A stretch of 64,000 bases of DNA from positions 37,341,222-37,405,221 of the forward strand of contig OX104117.1 of assembly GCA_944474755.1 (NCBI GenBank). Reading direction: 5' to 3'. The translations under genes and the position numbers were made by a program. Below the pieces are notes generated by a model that was not told the origin of the DNA, did no database searches, and was given only the letters and a program-made list of their open reading frames with translations. This document shows, piece by piece, positions 59,640 through 64,000 of this stretch (positions within the stretch are counted from its first letter, which is position 1; each line of letters opens with the position of its first letter). This DNA comes from Limnoperna fortunei (taxonomy: Eukaryota; Mollusca; Bivalvia; Mytilida; Modiolidae).

Positions 59640-60440
59640 GGTCATGTTTTCGAAGATGTTTCAAGACTAAGGCATGTCCGAAGACCGTCTTAGGACAAAT
59701 GTTTGTCCTAAGTCGTGTCATCGAAGATGTCGCAAGTTATGACAAGTCATAATTTTTATCCTAACTTTAGGACAACAAAAAAGTTGTCCTAAGATGGTCT
59801 GAGGATGGTACTAATTTAATTTTGTTTTAATTTTTACATTTTTAAGTTTTAATTTTAATATAACATAAGAAAGTTTGCTTAATAGCACCCACTTATGCTT
59901 TTTAACTTTTTCTAACATAATTTGAAGCTCTGTTTATGTACAATTTGGACTCCTTTTCTTACCATTATAATAAATTGTGTAACAAGTTAAATGTTAGCCT
60001 CATTTATATAAAATTAGTGAGGTTACAGCACGAAATCAACCTTTGAACCAAAACAAAGAAGAGTCATTGCAGTCAAACTAGTTTGTATCAATTATAAACT
60101 CGTGCCAAATTATATGACATTGAAATGCACAAAACACAGACATTTGACGTTTTTAATTTATAAAAATTTATTGAAAATACATATAATTATATATTTATTG
60201 AAACCATGTTTATGAAACTTTTAAGTGCTGTCCACATTGAAATTTGGGTGACTTTATAAGTTCTTAATTAATCACACATGCATAAATAGAATACTTAAGA
60301 CAGAGTTAGGACATCTTTGCTAGGATGGTCTTAGGATAACTTCGGTGTGAGGTCTAAGACACGTCCTAAGACTGTCCCAAGTCAGTCCTAAATTATGTCC
60401 TAAGACATGTCATAAGACCTATTTTAGGATAGATTAACAT
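59640..60440 (-). mobile_element. CCTAAGAC-rich non-autonomous element, copy 3
   Basis: The reverse complement begins CTAAAATAGGTCTTATGACA and GGACATAATTTAGGACTGAC. It reaches CACACCGAAGTTATCCTAAG, and ends TTGTCCTAAAGTTAGGATAA, ACATCTTCGATGACACGAC and AAGACGGTCTTCGGACATGC, the same order as copy 1. It is longer in the middle (AT-rich). No ORF. Confidence 0.7.
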
Positions 60441-60502
60441 CATGCACAGTGTATGTTTGTTTATGTAAATTACTGTGCGTTGTTTATGTACTGTGACCGT
60501 CG

Positions 60503-60570
60503 TCAAGGAAGTGTATACTCCTCGTGGCTAACCTTTTCTTTGAAAGATGCAAAGAACGGTTCTTCGTCAT
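60503..60570 (-). CDS. Candidate second exon of an unidentified minus-strand gene
   Basis: After the acceptor AAAACCATTACAG on the minus strand the frame reads DEEPFFASFKEKVSHEEYTL, then P and TGA. A GTTAGC donor-like site after FKEK (60533/60532) is the alternative end. Its first two bases (AT) complete the G left by the exon at 62890-62950 into GAT, so the two join in frame across a 2.3-kb intron. Product unknown. Confidence 0.4.
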
Positions 60571-61205
60571 CTGTAATGGTTTTAAACCAATAGAAATCTA
60601 GGATATTAATGAGAAACATAGGTTACTAGAAAATAAATAGTGTATTCCGTTTAACGAAAAACTGACAGTTGCAGAGTAATAATTCGTTGTCATTACATTT
60701 TTTGCTACCTCAGGCAATCGCAAAAATAAGAATCCGCATTTTTAAGGGGTCACCGAATCGCAGTAATAAATGCACGCAATAATTTCCGAAATTACAGTAT
60801 GAATATTATAACATACCAACACAAACACAGAAACGTAAGTCACCAAAAGGAAACTACTCATGTATAATAAATAAACAACAAAAGCAACCGTTGTTTTCAA
60901 AAACCTACAAAACACATAAATTCAAACACGACACAAAGAAATATAAATAAATATTGTAAGGAGATCACTCAAGAAAAACAAAAAGTGGAAGTAATGAAAA
61001 AATAGGGACATAAAGTCGGAAAATATCAAAGTCAGTTACTACGAGGCGTGTTGAACTCGATGTACAAAATTAGACAGACAATAAAACACATATATATATA
61101 ATTCCCTTGCCATAAATGGTATAGTTGCTAACGATTTTACTTCAATACGAATTCATCGAAATAGGATTTACTGATCAGATGTGAAGAAAACTAAACTGAA
61201 GGGCT

Positions 61206-61530
61206 ATACATTTAATTCTTAATTGGCAATACATTTAATTAGTAATTTGCGATACATTTAATCCGTAATTGGCGATACATTTAATTCGCAATTGGTGATA
61301 CATTTAATTCGTAACTGGCGATACATTTAATTCGCATTGGTAATATATTTAATTTATAATTGGCAATACATTTAATTAGCAATATGGCGATACATTTAAT
61401 TCTTAATTGGCGATACATTTAATTCGTAATTGGCGATACATTTAATTCATAATTGGCGATACATTTAATTCGTAATTGATGACACATTTAATCTGTTATT
61501 AGCGATATATTAAATAAAATTAAATTCGTA
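61206..61530 (+). repeat. ~23-bp minisatellite (GGCGATACATTTAATTCGTAATT)n
   Basis: About 14 copies of a 21-23 bp unit with core GATACATTTAATTCG and spacer TAATTGGC. Confidence 0.95.
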
Positions 61531-61539
61531 ATTGATTTT

Positions 61540-62230
61540 TTTTTTACTATGACAAATACATTTCTATATCTACACAACAAGGTGATCGCGTTGATACAAC
61601 ATATCCACCGTTTTCGATACTGCATTGATAATAGTCTGTAAGGAAAATGTAATTTAAACCAATGATTTGTTTTTAATGAGTTAATCAAGAACGCCAAGAA
61701 CTATTGGAGTTCTTAGTACACACATTATCCAAAAGTACACGATGCATGTATATAATTCAACTTAATGATAATTGTCTTTCAGATATTTTGGGTTTGGCTA
61801 GCCAATATTTATTTCATTCACTCCGATTACGATCATCTTATATTTTATTAATAGAAATTGAATACGCATATATTAATGTAAATTGTAATTAAATATTATA
61901 TGAATAAGCTTAGACAATATAAGATGATTAAAGGATTCGCAGAAAAAATTACGATTCTATTTTTCATTAAACTGAAAGTAAATATATAAGATTATACAGG
62001 ACTCTTTCTGTCTTTGTTTCCAAAAATCTCAGAATAGATAGCCAATAAATATTAGATATTAATATTAATTTTTAGTATTTACCCTTAAATTCCATTGAAT
62101 AAAAAAATAAAAATATAAAAGACTTTTTGCTGTACTATAATGTTTTTTATTCTCTTCTCTGTAAATCTATTAGAAGATTGTAAATTTTCGGTCTTTAACC
62201 CCTCGAAAATAAGGCAACTAAACAACAAAC
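61540..62230. other. No gene recognised
   Basis: AT-rich. If the minus-strand gene is real, this is part of its intron. Confidence 0.45.
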
Positions 62231-62237
62231 ATACAGT

Positions 62238-62276
62238 AGGGACAGTCTATACCAACTGTTAGTATAGACTGTCCCT
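62238..62276. repeat. Short perfect hairpin
   Basis: AGGGACAGTCTATAC and GTATAGACTGTCCCT pair around a 9-base loop. Isolated. ATACAGTA also occurs just outside on both sides. Confidence 0.75.
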
Positions 62277-62889
62277 GCATACAGTAAGGTTTTTATAATA
62301 AAATTCTTCCACATCATTGCCTTTTTCAAGAAAATGTATCTTAAGTGTTTTGTACCAAATGTTCCGTAGATCATACAGGATTCACAACCAGTGTTTTGTC
62401 GATAACCGTATTTTGTGTGATTTAACACCAGTATTGCCCATTACTGACGTCATCACTATTTTTGTCAGATTTGTCTACAGAAAAGAACAACTTTTGTACC
62501 AGCCCCACACTGGAAACAGTAGACCGATTCTAAGGTGGCAAACCGTTATAGTGTTTACATTAATCTTTACGTATTTCGTTCGGGTCAGCATATACGGGAA
62601 GGAAATATACATGGTACTGTAGATTCTTAAGTGAAATGTGACTACTTATTTTTAAACTTCATTTGAGTGAAAAAATCAACTATGAAATTAGCCAGTACTA
62701 GTATTTGACAATCAAAACACAACAACCTAACCAGATTTAAATCTAATACATGAAACATTTAATTTTTGTGCAGATCATTGTTCGTATTCTATTTCAAACT
62801 TAAACGATATTTGTCCCCAAGTCGATGTTATTGATGCATTGTTTACGTCACACTTGACAGAACATTTGTAAGAAATATGGTTCAATTAC

Positions 62890-62950
62890 CGATACTGACC
62901 CACGAGTCTTCATCGGGAAAAGAAGTATTGTCATTTTCGTCATTATTCAT
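62890..62950 (-). CDS. Candidate first coding exon of an unidentified minus-strand gene
   Basis: From an ATG at 62950-62948 the minus strand reads MNNDENDNTSFPDEDSWVSI, then one base and a donor GTAATT (62889). The composition (acidic, no rare codons) is protein-like. It joins in frame to 60570-60503. The upstream region carries promoter-like sites. I do not recognise the protein. Confidence 0.45.
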
Positions 62951-63180
62951 GGTACAATTGCAAATTGAAATAAACTTAGGGATTCGATTATCCATATTTA
63001 ACCGCGGTAATGATACACATCATTCTTTATCCCGCTGCCAAATGTAATCCATCCACGACAATTGATCGGCATGTAACGCGATCGATGATTGGCTATTAGC
63101 ATACAAATGTCTTATCACGGCGAGGGTCATTTAATCCGTTTGAAATGCAAAGCGTTATTTCATTAGATAGTCATAAACTT
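62951..63180 (-). promoter_or_regulatory. Candidate promoter of the minus-strand gene
   Basis: CCAAT on the minus strand at 63092-63088, and TAATCC motifs (K50 homeodomain type) at 63045-63050 and 63132-63137 on the plus strand. The stretch is richer in CpG than its surroundings (GCGATCGATGATTGG, CACGGCGAGG). No TATA box was clear. Confidence 0.3.
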
Positions 63181-63420
63181 TCATCAGCTTTCTTCAATTT
63201 CGTCTGTGATTTTCTTCAATTATATTATTCAACGAGATTTTGCGGTTTGTGTTTATCTCTGAGGCCCTGGAATTCTAAGCTATTATGGTGTTAAATTGTT
63301 TGTTTGGCCACACCCTTATTCATCAGTAAGTCAGAAAAAGAAAACTCTTACAGCATAGAAAGGAAAGCAGACGATAACACGAAATGTATATGGACACGAA
63401 AATGTGACCAGCAAAAGCCA

Positions 63421-63448
63421 TTGATTGATTGATTGATTGATTCATTGA

Positions 63449-63479
<31 letters not shown>

Positions 63480-63495
63480 ATTGATTGATTGATTG
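63421..63495 (+). repeat. (ATTG)n microsatellite
   Basis: About 18 units of ATTG with single changes. It is the AATC tail of the minus-strand family 2 repeat that continues to about 63560. Confidence 0.95.
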
Positions 63496-63496
63496 A

Positions 63497-63560
63497 ATGT
63501 TTGCTATAGATCCATCGAGCAGTATTTCAGCTATATTCAAACATAGCAAACACGCATTCA
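63497..63560 (-). mobile_element. (AATC)n-tailed repeat (family 2), 3' end
   Basis: ATGTTTGCTATAGATCCATC then GAGCAGTATTTCAGCTATAT is the complement of the family 3' end, next to its (AATC)n tail. Confidence 0.75.
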
Positions 63561-63869
63561 CATTCACAAAAATAGCCAATGGAGCTAACTAAATAAACAT
63601 GAACCCCACTGAAAACTGCGGGTTAACTCAGGTGATCAGGAGGAATAGTCAGTTCCTGTGTTTCACCGGTTTTGGTGGTCGAAATTCCGTGAAAAAGTCG
63701 AATGGGTTTAGCATGGAAAAAGGTTTGAGAATGAAAACAGATCACAATTGCAATTGTGATACAGACACTTTGCATGTAAAGGTCAACCAGTACACGATAG
63801 CGACCGTAAAACGTCTTCAATTTAACTGTAAATCAATTTCCTCGTTAGTGACAATCACCTATACAAAAA

Positions 63870-63872
63870 TCC

Positions 63873-63903
<31 letters not shown>

Positions 63904-64000
63904 GTTTGCTAAACGTCCAGCGAGCAGTATTTCAGCTATATTCGGGACGAGAATAAGGCAACAAATCAACGGAAAAAGGGGTGGGATGGGACATAGGGAA
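63870..64000 (-). mobile_element. (AATC)n-tailed repeat (family 2), running off the window
   Basis: (ATTG)n, then GGATGTTTGCTAAACGTCCA, GCGAGCAGTATTTCAGCTAT, ATTCGGGACGAGAATAAGGC and GGGGTGGGATGGGACATAGG. Same orientation as the copy 370 bp to the left. The head lies beyond 64000. Confidence 0.8.

Overview
This is an AT-rich animal genome window with spliced genes, long introns and very dense repeats. The two genes I can name have animal protein sequences. The repeats (tRNA-derived SINEs with a (CAAA)n tail, (AATC)n-tailed repeats, fold-back MITEs, and copies of a tandem repeat that opens with a CCCCCGCTCGACAGAG hairpin) look like those of a bivalve mollusc. The bivalve assignment is an inference from repeat style, not from a diagnostic gene.

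Layout. At 405-10966 (+) lie the last seven exons of an M1 zinc aminopeptidase (aminopeptidase N / glutamyl aminopeptidase type). They encode most or all of the ERAP1-like C-terminal domain; the catalytic HExxH half lies left of the window. The 6.7-kb intron between its exons 4 and 5 holds a 5'-truncated LINE with a 12-bp target duplication, a fold-back MITE, and several diverged tandem duplications. From 11 to 26 kb there is no gene I can name, only repeats: three large inverted-repeat elements, SINEs, a (TTTA)n tract and a 0.75-kb tandem repeat. Two exon-like pieces near 18 kb are unexplained.

At 27021-31461 (+) is a complete five-exon paired-class homeobox gene of the Dmbx type (306 codons). 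It has a K50 homeodomain, the N-terminal AERLAD motif, and no full OAR domain. Its first intron carries a 646-bp non-autonomous DNA transposon with a perfect 9-bp target duplication. A 95-bp deletion derivative of the same element, also with a perfect 9-bp duplication, sits at 36.2 kb.

From 31.5 to 58 kb the window is mostly repeats: SINEs, a decayed transposase-like pseudogene on the minus strand (42980-44650), CCTAAGAC-rich mobile elements, a 27-bp minisatellite (47.9-48.7 kb) and a 35-bp minisatellite (52.5-57.5 kb). The 35-bp array is split by a 2.2-kb insert bounded by two apparently identical 466-bp direct repeats. Between 58.5 and 63.2 kb there are hints of further genes. One is a terminal exon on the plus strand that looks like part of a zinc finger. 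The other is a two-exon start of an unidentified gene on the minus strand, with a promoter-like upstream region containing a CCAAT box and two TAATCC sites.

The genes do not form one pathway. The most informative parts are the Dmbx homologue and the fine structure of the insertions, several of which can be dated or typed from target duplications read directly in the sequence.
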